The notes under the pieces are model-generated. The model saw only the letters and a program-made list of their open reading frames with translations, did not search any database and had not been told where the DNA came from. This document shows, in pieces, positions 9,108-16,707 of a stretch of DNA of 64,000 bases (position 1 is the first letter of the stretch; each line of letters opens with the position of its first letter). Both the position numbers and the translations under genes were made by a program. This DNA is from Pseudovibrio sp. Tun.PSC04-5.I4. Lineage in GTDB: Bacteria > Pseudomonadota > Alphaproteobacteria > Rhizobiales > Stappiaceae. The stretch lies in the NCBI RefSeq assembly GCF_900104145.1, contig NZ_FNLB01000006.1:4280501-4344500 (forward strand), in the 5' to 3' direction.

Positions 9108-9949
9108 ATACCTGGGACAACAACCCTGTTCTGAAGGTTGACCACCTGACCATGCGCTTTGGTGGATTGACTGCTATCAACGACCTCAGCTTCAATATTG
9201 GGCGCGGTGATATTACGGCGCTTATCGGGCCCAATGGTGCTGGTAAAACCACGGTGTTTAACTGCATCACCGGCTTTTACAAGCCAACCGAAGGCCGTCT
9301 TGTTATGGCCCGGTCCAGTGGTGAAAAACACCTTCTGGAGCGGATGGCTGACTTCAAGATTACGGCTGATGCGAAGGTTGCCCGGACTTTCCAGAACATT
9401 CGCCTGTTTGGCGGTATGACTATTCTGGAAAACCTGATGGTTGCTCAGCACAACCCGCTGATGGTTGCCTCTAACTGGACAATTGGTGGACTGCTGGGTC
9501 TGGGAGGCTATCAAAAATCTCACCTGGCCGCCCTTGAGAAAGCCAAATACTGGCTGGAGCGCATCGATTTGATTGATCGTGCCGATACGCCTGCCGCGGA
9601 CCTTTCCTATGGCGATCAACGCCGTTTGGAAATTGCCCGTGCCATGTGTACCGGTCCTGAGCTTCTCTGTCTGGATGAACCAGCTGCTGGTTTGAACCCG
9701 AAAGAGAGTTTGGAGCTGAACACTTTGCTTCGATACATCCGGACGGAACATGACACATCTGTTGTTCTGATTGAGCACGATATGTCTGTGGTGATGGAAA
9801 TCTCTGACCACGTTGTGGTGCTGGATTACGGCGTGAAGATTTCTGACGGCGCGCCTGATTTCGTCAAGAACGATCCGCATGTGATTGCGGCGTATCTGGG
9901 CGTTGAGGATGATGAAGTCGAGAAGGTAGAAGAGGAGGTGGGCCTATGA
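9104..9949 (+). CDS. livG: Branched-chain amino acid ABC transporter ATP-binding protein LivG
   Basis: One of two cytoplasmic ATPases of the Liv importer, 281 aa. The Walker A motif GPNGAGKTT is at residues 42-50. A LivG-type insertion follows, then the signature LSYGDQRRLEIARA, Walker B LLCLDEPAAGLNP and a switch His in VVLIEHDMSVVM. The ATG at 9104 overlaps the livM stop as ATGA and has AGGAGGGT upstream; an upstream in-frame ATG would lie inside livM and is rejected. The C-terminus is acidic (DDEVEKVEEEV). It ends by overlapping the livF start, again ATGA. Confidence 0.95.
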   Translation: MNTWDNNPVLKVDHLTMRFGGLTAINDLSFNIGRGDITALIGPNGAGKTTVFNCITGFYKPTEGRLVMARSSGEKHLLERMADFKITADAKVARTFQNIRLFGGMTILENLMVAQHNPLMVASNWTIGGLLGLGGYQKSHLAALEKAKYWLERIDLIDRADTPAADLSYGDQRRLEIARAMCTGPELLCLDEPAAGLNPKESLELNTLLRYIRTEHDTSVVLIEHDMSVVMEISDHVVVLDYGVKISDGAPDFVKNDPHVIAAYLGVEDDEVEKVEEEVGL

Positions 9950-10677
9950 CTGCTGGACAACCACTCCTGAGCATTCGCGGCGTCAAAACTTTCTACGGTA
10001 AGATTCAGGCCCTACATGGTGTTGATCTTGACGTTTATGAAGGTGAGATTGTGACGCTGATCGGTGCCAATGGCGCTGGCAAATCCACTTTGATGATGAC
10101 GGTTTGCGGAACACCTCAGGCGCGTAACGGGTCGGTGACCTATTGCGGCGAGGACATCACCTACAAGCCAACCTACGAGATTATGCGAACTGGTATTGCA
10201 CAGTCTCCGGAAGGGCGGCGTATCTTCCCAAGGATGACGGTTCTTGAGAACCTGATGATGGGCGGTATGGTGGCAGGCAATGAGCACTTCGAAGAAGATC
10301 TTCGTCGTGTTTTTCAGCTGTTTCCACGCTTGAAGGAACGTCAGCAACAGCGCGGCGGCACACTGTCGGGTGGTGAGCAGCAAATGCTTGCGATTGCCCG
10401 TGCTTTGATGAGCCGTCCGCGTTTGCTGCTTCTGGATGAGCCATCTCTTGGCCTTGCTCCGATTATCGTCGCGCAGATCTTTGATGCAATCCGTGAGCTG
10501 AACCGTAGCGATGGCCTGACTGTATTCCTTGTTGAGCAGAACGCGTACCACGCGCTCAAACTGGCTCACCGTGGATATGTGATGGTCAACGGTACAATCA
10601 CCCTGACCGGCACAGGTAAGGAGCTTCTCTCTCGTGACGAGGTGAAGGCTGCATATCTTGAAGGCGGCGCACACTAA
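9946..10677 (+). CDS. livF: Branched-chain amino acid ABC transporter ATP-binding protein LivF
   Basis: Second ATPase of the Liv importer, 243 aa, pairing with LivG under the LivH-LivM permease dimer. Walker A GANGAGKST is at residues 40-48, the signature LSGGEQQMLAIARALM is near residue 142, and Walker B LLLLDEPSLGLAP follows. The segment GIAQSPEGRRIFPRMTVLENL is the typical LivF Q-loop region. The length fits the family exactly. The stop codon is embedded in a very strong ribosome-binding site for the next gene. Confidence 0.95.
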   Translation: MTAGQPLLSIRGVKTFYGKIQALHGVDLDVYEGEIVTLIGANGAGKSTLMMTVCGTPQARNGSVTYCGEDITYKPTYEIMRTGIAQSPEGRRIFPRMTVLENLMMGGMVAGNEHFEEDLRRVFQLFPRLKERQQQRGGTLSGGEQQMLAIARALMSRPRLLLLDEPSLGLAPIIVAQIFDAIRELNRSDGLTVFLVEQNAYHALKLAHRGYVMVNGTITLTGTGKELLSRDEVKAAYLEGGAH

Positions 10678-10686
10678 GGAGGTGAT
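10676..10686 (+). promoter_or_regulatory. Near-perfect Shine-Dalgarno for the small membrane protein
   Basis: AAGGAGGTGAT overlaps the livF stop codon and is the full complement of the usual 16S rRNA 3' end, a few bases before the ATG at 10690. It is the strongest ribosome site noticed in the Liv unit and implies high or coupled translation of the small membrane protein. Confidence 0.7.
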
Positions 10687-10689
10687 GAG

Positions 10690-11049
10690 ATGGGTATTCT
10701 TTATGGCAGCTCGTTGACTGTCTTTATTGTGCTTGTGGTGATTCTTGGCGGGATTGCGGCGGCGGCAACCGGGCGCTCAGTTGCGACGACCTGGCGGCCT
10801 TTGCCGGTTCTGTTGTGGTTCATTTTTCTGCTGTCTTTGGCGGTTCGTTTCTTGTCGTTCGCGTTGTTTGAAGAGCCGTTGCTTTCCATCCAGTATCTGC
10901 TGGTGGATTACTGCGTTGTTCTGGCAATCGGTCTGGCGAGTTACCAAGCCACACGGACCACGCAAATGGTGACACAGTACAGCTGGCTTTACGACAAGAC
11001 CGGACCGTTTGGCTGGAAACTGAAACCGGGCCAGCACGAAAATTACTAA
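10690..11049 (+). CDS. Small membrane protein of Liv operon (DUF6867-like)
   Basis: A 119-aa protein with three likely membrane helices (about residues 5-27, 38-60 and 68-88) and a polar, aromatic C-terminal tail (QYSWLYDKTGPFGWKLKPGQ). It sits between livF and livK. From memory it matches the DUF6867 family, found next to Liv genes in alphaproteobacteria; no function is established. Its perfect Shine-Dalgarno and 12-base distance from livF show it belongs to the operon. A role as an accessory subunit or modulator of the Liv permease is only inferred from position. Confidence 0.75.
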   Translation: MGILYGSSLTVFIVLVVILGGIAAAATGRSVATTWRPLPVLLWFIFLLSLAVRFLSFALFEEPLLSIQYLLVDYCVVLAIGLASYQATRTTQMVTQYSWLYDKTGPFGWKLKPGQHENY

Positions 11050-11159
11050 TTCGCAATATTACTTATATATTTGTTGCGCAATCGGCCAGTTCTAGTCACA
11101 CTAGTTTCTGGTGAAGCATCCAGCTGATGAGTTCGGAGAGGCTCGTTACTGGAAGCATT

Positions 11160-11208
11160 GAGCAGGCGAGGGGTTTGCCTGCTCCGGCGGAAAACGAAGG
11201 TGTTCCGC
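11160..11208 (+). promoter_or_regulatory. Two consecutive hairpins before livK
   Basis: Hairpin 1: a perfect 8-bp stem (GAGCAGGC at 11160-11167 with GCCTGCTC at 11177-11184). Hairpin 2: a perfect 6-bp stem (GCGGAA at 11187-11192 with TTCCGC at 11203-11208), followed by a T-rich run. They lie about 45 bases upstream of livK. They may partly stop read-through from livHMGF, or protect the 5' end of a separately abundant livK message. Confidence 0.55.
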
Positions 11209-11250
11209 TGGTGTTTTATTGAGAAATGCACCTGACTCTGGGGAGTTTTT

Positions 11251-12351
11251 ATGAAAAAGTATCTTTTGGCGAGTGTTGCCGGTGTTGCTGCATTAGCAAT
11301 GTCTGGCGCGGCCATGGCTGAAATTATTGTTGCTACTGCGGGCCCTATGACGGGTCAATACGCCTCTTTTGGCGCACAGATGAAAGCCGGTGCTGAGCAG
11401 GCTGTTGCCGATATCAACGCTGCTGGTGGTGTGAACGGCGAAATGCTTGTTCTGGAAGTTGGCGATGATGCATGTGATCCAAAACAGGCCGTTGCTGTTG
11501 CAAACCAGATGGTTGGCAAGAACGTAGCGTTCATAGCCGGTCACTTCTGTTCAGGTTCCTCGATCCCTGCTTCTCAGGTATATGCTGAAGAGAGTATCAT
11601 TCAGATCACTCCAGCTTCTACCAACCCGAAGTACACCGAGGAACGTGCAGGTCCTGGTACTTACCGTGTGTGTGGTCGTGATGATCAGCAGGGTAAAGTT
11701 GCTGGCGAACTGCTTGCTGGCGAATTCGGCGACAAAAACATTGCTGTGATCCACGATAAAACAGCCTACGGTAAGGGTCTTGCTGACGCGACCAAAGCTG
11801 TGATGAATGGCCTTGGTAAGCAGGAAGCTTTGTATGAAGCTTACACAGCTGGTGAAAAAGATTACACAGCACTGGTTTCCAAGCTGAAGTCTGAAAAAGT
11901 CGACGTGCTATACGTCGGTGGTTACCACACTGAAGCTGGCTTGTTGAAGCGTCAGATGGCTGATCAGGGCATGGACACCATTCTGGTTTCCGGTGATGCG
12001 CTTGTGACCGATGAGTACTGGTCAATCACTGGTCCAACTGGTGCGGGCACTTTGATGACATTCCCACCGGACCCACGTAACAACGCTGCAGCTGCTGCGG
12101 TTGTCGCTGCGCTTGAAGCTGCAGAGAAAACCACCGAAGGTTACGCACTTTACACCTACGCTGCGATGCAGACATGGGCTGCGGCTGCGACTTCTGCCGG
12201 TACGACCGACTATGATGCCGTTGTTGAAAAGCTGGATGAAGGCAAGTTTGCCACTGTTCTTGGTGAAGTGTCCTTTGATGAAAAAGGCGACGTTTCCCTC
12301 CCAGGTTACGTTTGGTACGAATGGAAAGACGGTTCTTACTCCTACCGTTAA
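11251..12351 (+). CDS. livK: Branched-chain amino acid ABC transporter substrate-binding protein
   Basis: Periplasmic ligand-binding protein (Leu/Ile/Val-binding, type 1 fold), 366 aa. A Sec signal peptide covers about residues 1-23 (MKKYLLASVAGVAALAMSG, then AAMA). The mature protein begins EIIVATAGPMTGQYASFGAQMKAG, the usual LivJ/LivK opening, and carries GHFCSGSSIPASQVY and CGRDDQQGKVAGE, both typical ligand-pocket regions. It delivers amino acids to the permease encoded upstream. The 200-base spacer with two hairpins suggests differential expression, as the binding protein is normally needed in excess. A strong terminator follows. Exact ligand range is not visible. Confidence 0.94.
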   Translation: MKKYLLASVAGVAALAMSGAAMAEIIVATAGPMTGQYASFGAQMKAGAEQAVADINAAGGVNGEMLVLEVGDDACDPKQAVAVANQMVGKNVAFIAGHFCSGSSIPASQVYAEESIIQITPASTNPKYTEERAGPGTYRVCGRDDQQGKVAGELLAGEFGDKNIAVIHDKTAYGKGLADATKAVMNGLGKQEALYEAYTAGEKDYTALVSKLKSEKVDVLYVGGYHTEAGLLKRQMADQGMDTILVSGDALVTDEYWSITGPTGAGTLMTFPPDPRNNAAAAAVVAALEAAEKTTEGYALYTYAAMQTWAAAATSAGTTDYDAVVEKLDEGKFATVLGEVSFDEKGDVSLPGYVWYEWKDGSYSYR

Positions 12352-12381
12352 TTCATAGCACCTGTCTTTTCAGGTTTAAGA

Positions 12382-12414
12382 GGGTTTCGGGGCGCCGCTC
12401 CGGGACCCTTTTTT
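12382..12414 (+). terminator. Rho-independent terminator of the Liv operon
   Basis: A 12-bp stem (with three G-U pairs) runs from GGGTTTCGGGGC at 12382 to GCTCCGGGACCC ending at 12408. It closes on a 3-base loop and is followed by six T residues. This is a classical intrinsic terminator, 31 bases after the livK stop. Confidence 0.93.
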
Positions 12415-12625
12415 GTTGGACTAGGACATTTGGGGGCCATGCTGTTCTGCTCAGATTGTAATGGTCTCAAACTCTTCACATTAAAGGGTCTGCTCTATTG
12501 TTCCGTTTTCGCAATTTAAAGCGGTTTGCCTCTGAAACTGATCAGTCAAATGGCTTTAACTCTTTGTTCCCGCGTATCCCTTTTGAAAAACAGTTTGGTT
12601 TTGGATATGCGCTGTCGGGGGTTTC

Positions 12626-13111
12626 ATGATGATCAGAGCCTTGATGTTATGCGTTGCACTTTGTTTGCCCGCAGTTGCTTTTGCGCAAGGACCGAACACC
12701 CCAAGACCCGAAGAAACTAGGGTGTTTCATGCGTGCCTTAAAAAAGCGGGGATGGTCTTCAATGACAGAGTTCAATGTATTGGGAAGGTCTTTGAATATT
12801 GTAGCTTAAAGCCTGATCAACAGACCACCATGGGAATGCGTGAGTGCTATTCGAGGGAGAGTGCTCTTTGGGAGCAGATGATGGCGATTGCAATCAAAAA
12901 ACTGGATATGCAACAGAGCAAAAACACACAAACGGAACTTCGCGGGGCAGATAAATCGTGGACGGCCTTTCGAAATACAGCCTGCAATATTCCCTTCACT
13001 ATCTATCAAGAGGGCACAATTGGTCCCGTTTTGGGCGTTGAGTGCTTTAACCGGACGACGGCATTGTGGGCGCTGCAATTGGATGAATTTGCGACACCAT
13101 TGGGGAATTGA
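12626..13111 (+). CDS. Secreted lysozyme inhibitor LprI-like protein (DUF1311)
   Basis: A 161-aa exported protein with a signal peptide (about residues 1-21, ending AVAFAQG) and an LprI/DUF1311-type core. The core has cysteines paired in the pattern HACLKKAG...VQCIGK...EYCSLKP...RECYSRESALWEQMM, followed by ELRGADKSWTAFRNTACN and ECFNRTTALWALQL. Some family members inhibit lysozyme (LprI of Mycobacterium tuberculosis); most are uncharacterised, so inhibition here is inference. It is the first of four small envelope-protein genes on this strand; the next gene starts within 10 bases of its stop. Two adjacent ATGs (12626, 12629) could serve as start. Confidence 0.75.
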   Translation: MMIRALMLCVALCLPAVAFAQGPNTPRPEETRVFHACLKKAGMVFNDRVQCIGKVFEYCSLKPDQQTTMGMRECYSRESALWEQMMAIAIKKLDMQQSKNTQTELRGADKSWTAFRNTACNIPFTIYQEGTIGPVLGVECFNRTTALWALQLDEFATPLGN

Positions 13112-13117
13112 TCAGTG

Positions 13118-13669
13118 ATGAAGGCTTGTTTTTTGCAGGTTATGCTATTGGTGTTGAGCATTGTGTCCGTTCATGCCGCGCAGCAAGTTGACTTGCCTGA
13201 GTGTAAGCCGGGCGAGAACAAAACCTCAATCCCACGCTGGGAGGTTGTTGCCGATCCTGTCAGAGATGAAGCCGGAAACCCTGTAGAATTCACCTATTCG
13301 GTAAAGTATCCGCCTCCTGCTTCGCATGGGTTCATGGCGCATTTGCGTGTGCAATTGGGGGATTTGGATGAAGCGGCTTGTTCTCAATTGGGTGCAAATT
13401 TATTGGAGGTAAAGACCCAAGGGCAGGAGCCAGTCCCGCTCATTGTTCAATGGCGCTATGAAGATAATGGCCCTCTTACCGGTGAAACCCACATGCGGTT
13501 TAAAGAAGTGCCGGAATTTAACGGAGAGGGTTGCTGGCTGGATGGTGTTTTTCAGTTCGTCACTCTTGGTGATCAGAGTGTAGAAAGTCGACGCTACATA
13601 CTTAATTTGGTGCCATTAAGTGAACTGCAGAAAACTGAGCTGTTTTGCCGTCCTATCCAGGAAGGGTGA
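13118..13669 (+). CDS. Secreted protein of unknown function
   Basis: About 183 aa, with a clear signal peptide (MKACFLQVMLLVLSIVSVHA, then AQQV). The mature part has four cysteines (in PECKP, AACSQ, GEGCW and LFCRP), suggesting two disulfides in the periplasm, and a beta-rich look (VPLIVQWRYEDNGP, GVFQFVTLGDQS). No family is recognised. It begins 6 bases after the LprI-like gene; a GTG one codon upstream (13115) is an alternative start. The tight spacing suggests they are co-expressed and perhaps act together. No terminator is obvious before the next gene. Confidence 0.75.
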   Translation: MKACFLQVMLLVLSIVSVHAAQQVDLPECKPGENKTSIPRWEVVADPVRDEAGNPVEFTYSVKYPPPASHGFMAHLRVQLGDLDEAACSQLGANLLEVKTQGQEPVPLIVQWRYEDNGPLTGETHMRFKEVPEFNGEGCWLDGVFQFVTLGDQSVESRRYILNLVPLSELQKTELFCRPIQEG

Positions 13670-13948
13670 CATAGTGTTTTCCAGTATAGTTATTCGTTGC
13701 TAGTCACTATTTTTCAAAAAAACTATATTTATTCATGGTGTTGCATGCCTTGATGCGCATGAGGAACTCACTTTAATAGTGAAATTCTGAGTTATTTCTC
13801 TGTTCAAACCCCCCATAAATTTACTAAGTTAAGAATGCTGATTTGAATCAATTTGTCTTTAATTGAGAAGTCGGTTGGGGGAATAGGTACAGGCAACCAT
13901 CGTGTTGGGCGATTGTGGGTGCTTGTCCGGGCATGCTTAGGGGCATCC

Positions 13949-14383
13949 ATGCAGTTAAAACGTGTTGCGCTGATTTTGTGTTTGGGGATGGCTGGTTGCG
14001 CGCAATTGATTGACAGCAGTTTGAATGATCTTGCTGACACACCGCTTAGAGAAACTAATCAAAAATCTTCGGTTTCTCGTCGTCAACCAACTGAGGAACA
14101 CCTCACAGGTCTTTTGGAACTTGCTGGCAAATGGTCGGTTGTGCGCAGCGATGCACAAAAACCATGTGCCCTGCAGCTCAAGACTGCGCAGTTTGGGGCA
14201 AACTTCGCTGCAAGTTCTGTTTGTTCCGGCAATCCAAATATCTGGAGTTGGAACCGTACAGAGCAAACGCTTGAGCTGTTTGATCACCGTGGAGACAATA
14301 TTGCGTCTCTTACCAAAAGTAGCGCTGGCGGTTGGGTCGGTACACGGAATGATACAGGGGCCTTAATTGGGTTGGTTCAGTAA
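13949..14383 (+). CDS. AprI/Inh-like protease inhibitor lipoprotein, copy 1
   Basis: A 144-aa lipoprotein: signal sequence MQLKRVALILCLGMAGC, with lipobox GMAGC, so Cys17 would be acylated. The C-terminal part (LLELAGKWSVVRSD onward, with two cysteines in KPCALQL and SSVCSG) fits the AprI/Inh fold, an eight-stranded barrel that inhibits serralysin-type metalloproteases in Pseudomonas, Serratia and Dickeya. The ATG at 13949 has AGGGG upstream and a real signal peptide, whereas longer frames from 13853 start without one. No secreted metalloprotease gene lies in the window, so the target may be foreign or elsewhere in the genome. Confidence 0.75.
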   Translation: MQLKRVALILCLGMAGCAQLIDSSLNDLADTPLRETNQKSSVSRRQPTEEHLTGLLELAGKWSVVRSDAQKPCALQLKTAQFGANFAASSVCSGNPNIWSWNRTEQTLELFDHRGDNIASLTKSSAGGWVGTRNDTGALIGLVQ

Positions 14384-14441
14384 GAGTGAGGTTGCTTCGG
14401 CAGGGAATTGAGTTTGGCGCTTGCGCCGGGGGAATTTGAAT

Positions 14442-15056
14442 ATGAAAAAATTTATTATAGCAGTGAGCCTGTTGGGGATGGCAGGTTGTCAGGGTGCTGG
14501 TGGCTCTCTAGCGCCGCCTGCGTCTTCGCTTTCAACGCCACAGGCCACTGCTGCACAGACCTTACCGGTGAATGCTAATGGGACACCACTGGCGAATGAT
14601 GAAACTGTAACGACGAAAACCTATCGCCGGGCAGATGGCACACTGGTGAGCGAGACGACCAGAACATCGGCCAAAGCGAGTGTTGACGCTGGTGAGGCAA
14701 CTGCATTTGTGGCAGGCGTTGTAGCAGCTGCGGCGCTGGGGAGTGAGGAGAAAACCACTCAACCGGTTGTACAATCCAGTGATATGGTTGGGGACTGGAC
14801 CGTTTACCTCAAGTCTGATGACCGGGTGTGTAAGCTTGCTTTGGGAACGACGCCAAAGAGCAATGGGTCTATGGCCAAAGCCAAAAATTGTATGGATGGG
14901 GATCTGTTCTTCGTTTCTAATTGGGGCATGAAGGGTCAGGAGCTTGTTTTGTTTGATGACTTCTCACGCATCAAAGCCAGTCTACGGATGAGTGAATGGA
15001 ACCGTTGGGAAGGCAAGCTTGCCTCCAACGATAAGCCAATTACCATTGCTCGCTAA
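14442..15056 (+). CDS. AprI/Inh-like lipoprotein, copy 2
   Basis: A 204-aa lipoprotein with signal MKKFIIAVSLLGMAGC (lipobox GMAGC, as in the preceding gene). A low-complexity linker of about 100 residues rich in Ala, Ser and Thr follows, then a C-terminal Inh-like barrel from about residue 115: SSDMVGDWTVYLKSDDRVCKL, with the second cysteine in AKNCMDG. The linker would hold the inhibitor domain away from the membrane. It contains a short hydrophobic Ala-rich patch (FVAGVVAAAALG). It is a diverged paralogue of the gene 58 bases upstream. RBS GGGGGAAT precedes the ATG. A shared hairpin terminator follows. Confidence 0.75.
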   Translation: MKKFIIAVSLLGMAGCQGAGGSLAPPASSLSTPQATAAQTLPVNANGTPLANDETVTTKTYRRADGTLVSETTRTSAKASVDAGEATAFVAGVVAAAALGSEEKTTQPVVQSSDMVGDWTVYLKSDDRVCKLALGTTPKSNGSMAKAKNCMDGDLFFVSNWGMKGQELVLFDDFSRIKASLRMSEWNRWEGKLASNDKPITIAR

Positions 15057-15080
15057 CGTGTTCGTATCTGGAATCCATTG

Positions 15081-15106
15081 CGCCTGATACGGAGTTGTAT
15101 CAGGCG
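15081..15106. terminator. Bidirectional hairpin terminator
   Basis: A perfect 10-bp inverted repeat (CGCCTGATAC at 15081-15090 and GTATCAGGCG at 15097-15106, 6-base loop) lies between convergent genes. Its right arm overlaps the last codons of the minus-strand MazG-like gene. The following TTGTCCTT is T-rich only in part. Confidence 0.75.
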
Positions 15107-15429
15107 TTGTCCTTCATGATTTCATTTGGAAGATGTGCCATCCATTTACGGCGGATCGCTTTTTCCAAATCAATGTTGTTTTTATCTGCATAGAGAACGA
15201 GGTGTGCGAGCAAATCTGCTGCTTCCTCTTCTTTTTGCATGTGCAGTTCGTGTGGTGTTTGTGAGCCTACCCGCCCGCGACGGGTGGCTTTCAAGTGTGC
15301 AGAGGTCAGCTCTCCCAGTTCTTCCTGGAGTTTTGTTAGGTACCAGATCTCATCGCGGTTGATGTCGAAGCGTTTGGCGTAGATGCCGGAAACGGTTTTG
15401 ACGATGTGCAGAAGTACGGTGAGTGTCAT
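15100..15429 (-). CDS. MazG-like nucleotide pyrophosphohydrolase
   Basis: About 109 aa from the chosen ATG (MTLTVLLHIVKTVSGIYAKR). The all-alpha NTP-pyrophosphohydrolase pattern is visible: KLQEELGELTSAHLKATRRG, then QKEEEAADLLAHLVLYAD, giving the EExxE...ExxD metal-binding residues. Such enzymes hydrolyse NTPs to NMP and pyrophosphate, usually as house-cleaning. Upstream in-frame ATGs (15477, 15474, 15501) would overlap the VWA gene end; the 15429 start leaves a 22-base gap and has a GAG-containing site, but the choice is uncertain. It is the last gene of a run with the VWA and MoxR genes. Confidence 0.75.
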   Translation of the reverse strand: MTLTVLLHIVKTVSGIYAKRFDINRDEIWYLTKLQEELGELTSAHLKATRRGRVGSQTPHELHMQKEEEAADLLAHLVLYADKNNIDLEKAIRRKWMAHLPNEIMKDNA

Positions 15430-15451
15430 AGCGCTCGTTTTCACAGATGAG

Positions 15452-16693
15452 TTAAGAGAATCTCTGGGTTGCATCATATGAACTAAATATGCGCTTGTCA
15501 TTTAGGGAAAGACAAAGATCTTTAACTGCATCCAGTGAATGTATTGCCCGAAACTCATCGGTATGGGGGAGTATAGCCTGTATGCCGCGTGCTTTAGCTT
15601 CAAATTTATCATAGCGTAACAAAGGGTTGAGCCAGATTAGTCTACGGCAAGAGCGGTGTAGACGGTCCATTTCAATGCTCAGGTCTTCATAGGCCTCGCG
15701 CTCTAATCCATCTGATATGAACAGCACAATTGGGCCACCAGTACATACCCGGCGCAACCATTGACGGTTGAACGTTTGCAGCGAGGTTGCAATGCGGGTG
15801 CCGCCGGACCAGTCATCGACATCCTGTGTACACGCGGCCAAAGCCTCATCGGGGTCTTTCATGCGCAGGGATCGGGTGATGTTGGTCAGGCGTGTTCCGA
15901 ATAGGAATGTATGTGTTCTGCGCTTTTCCGACAGGGCATGCAGGAAATGCAGCATGATGCGCGAGTACTGGCTCATGCTACCGGAGATATCGCAGAGGGC
16001 GACCACGGGCGGATGGATCTGGGCGGGTGCTTTGTGCTTGAGATCGATGAGTGACCCACCGGTTTTCATGGTGGCTCGCATGGTGCGTCTGGCATCTACC
16101 CGCTTGCCTAGCGTGTGGGAATGGGCTGGCTTGAAGCGGCGAGAGGCAACTTTGTCCGCTGGCAGGGTGAGCAAGGCAAGAGAGCGGCGTGCTTGTGCAA
16201 TCTCCTCAGCGCTCATCTGCGCGAAGTCTTTCTTTTGCAAAACTTCGTTTTCAGATACAGTGAAGCGGGCATCCACCTCAACCAGAGGCTTGGTCTCTTT
16301 CGCTTCGCGCTGCTTGTTGGCCTCAAATGCATTTGCGACACGGGATTGAGCTGCTCTTGGTTTTTCGGGCTCGCGTTGACCTGCCGGAGCGACGGGAGAG
16401 AGCAGGGCTAACATCTTCTCGATAAGGTTTTTACTTTGCCAGTAGAGCCGGAAAGCTTCATCAAACACGGGTTGCTGATCGCGTTTATGGACAAAGACGG
16501 AGTGCAGGGTCCAATACAGATCCTGCTTGTTTTCAATGCCGCAGATTGTGACTGCGTTGACAGCATCCACCACAGCAGCCGGACCAGCCGGGAGGCCAGC
16601 CTTGCGCAGTGTTCTGGCAAAGTGGACGATGTTTTCCGTTATTCTGCCATGAGGCGGGGCAGGTGTTCTGGGCTTGTCGGTTTGACTGAGCAT
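15452..16693 (-). CDS. VWA domain-containing CoxE family protein
   Basis: A 413-aa protein with a C-terminal von Willebrand A domain. The MIDAS motif DISGSMS begins at Asp235, and further metal-site residues are plausible in the GGTRIATSL segment. The N-terminal half resembles CoxE (RITENIVHFARTLRKAGLP). CoxE/VWA proteins work with MoxR-type AAA ATPases as chaperone-like metal-insertion or protein-remodelling machines, for example in CO dehydrogenase maturation. The MoxR gene is 14 bases upstream, so the two form a classic pair. No molybdenum hydroxylase genes are nearby, so the client is unknown. Confidence 0.9.
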   Translation of the reverse strand: MLSQTDKPRTPAPPHGRITENIVHFARTLRKAGLPAGPAAVVDAVNAVTICGIENKQDLYWTLHSVFVHKRDQQPVFDEAFRLYWQSKNLIEKMLALLSPVAPAGQREPEKPRAAQSRVANAFEANKQREAKETKPLVEVDARFTVSENEVLQKKDFAQMSAEEIAQARRSLALLTLPADKVASRRFKPAHSHTLGKRVDARRTMRATMKTGGSLIDLKHKAPAQIHPPVVALCDISGSMSQYSRIMLHFLHALSEKRRTHTFLFGTRLTNITRSLRMKDPDEALAACTQDVDDWSGGTRIATSLQTFNRQWLRRVCTGGPIVLFISDGLEREAYEDLSIEMDRLHRSCRRLIWLNPLLRYDKFEAKARGIQAILPHTDEFRAIHSLDAVKDLCLSLNDKRIFSSYDATQRFS

Positions 16694-16707
16694 GAGGGTC
16701 GTCCCCG

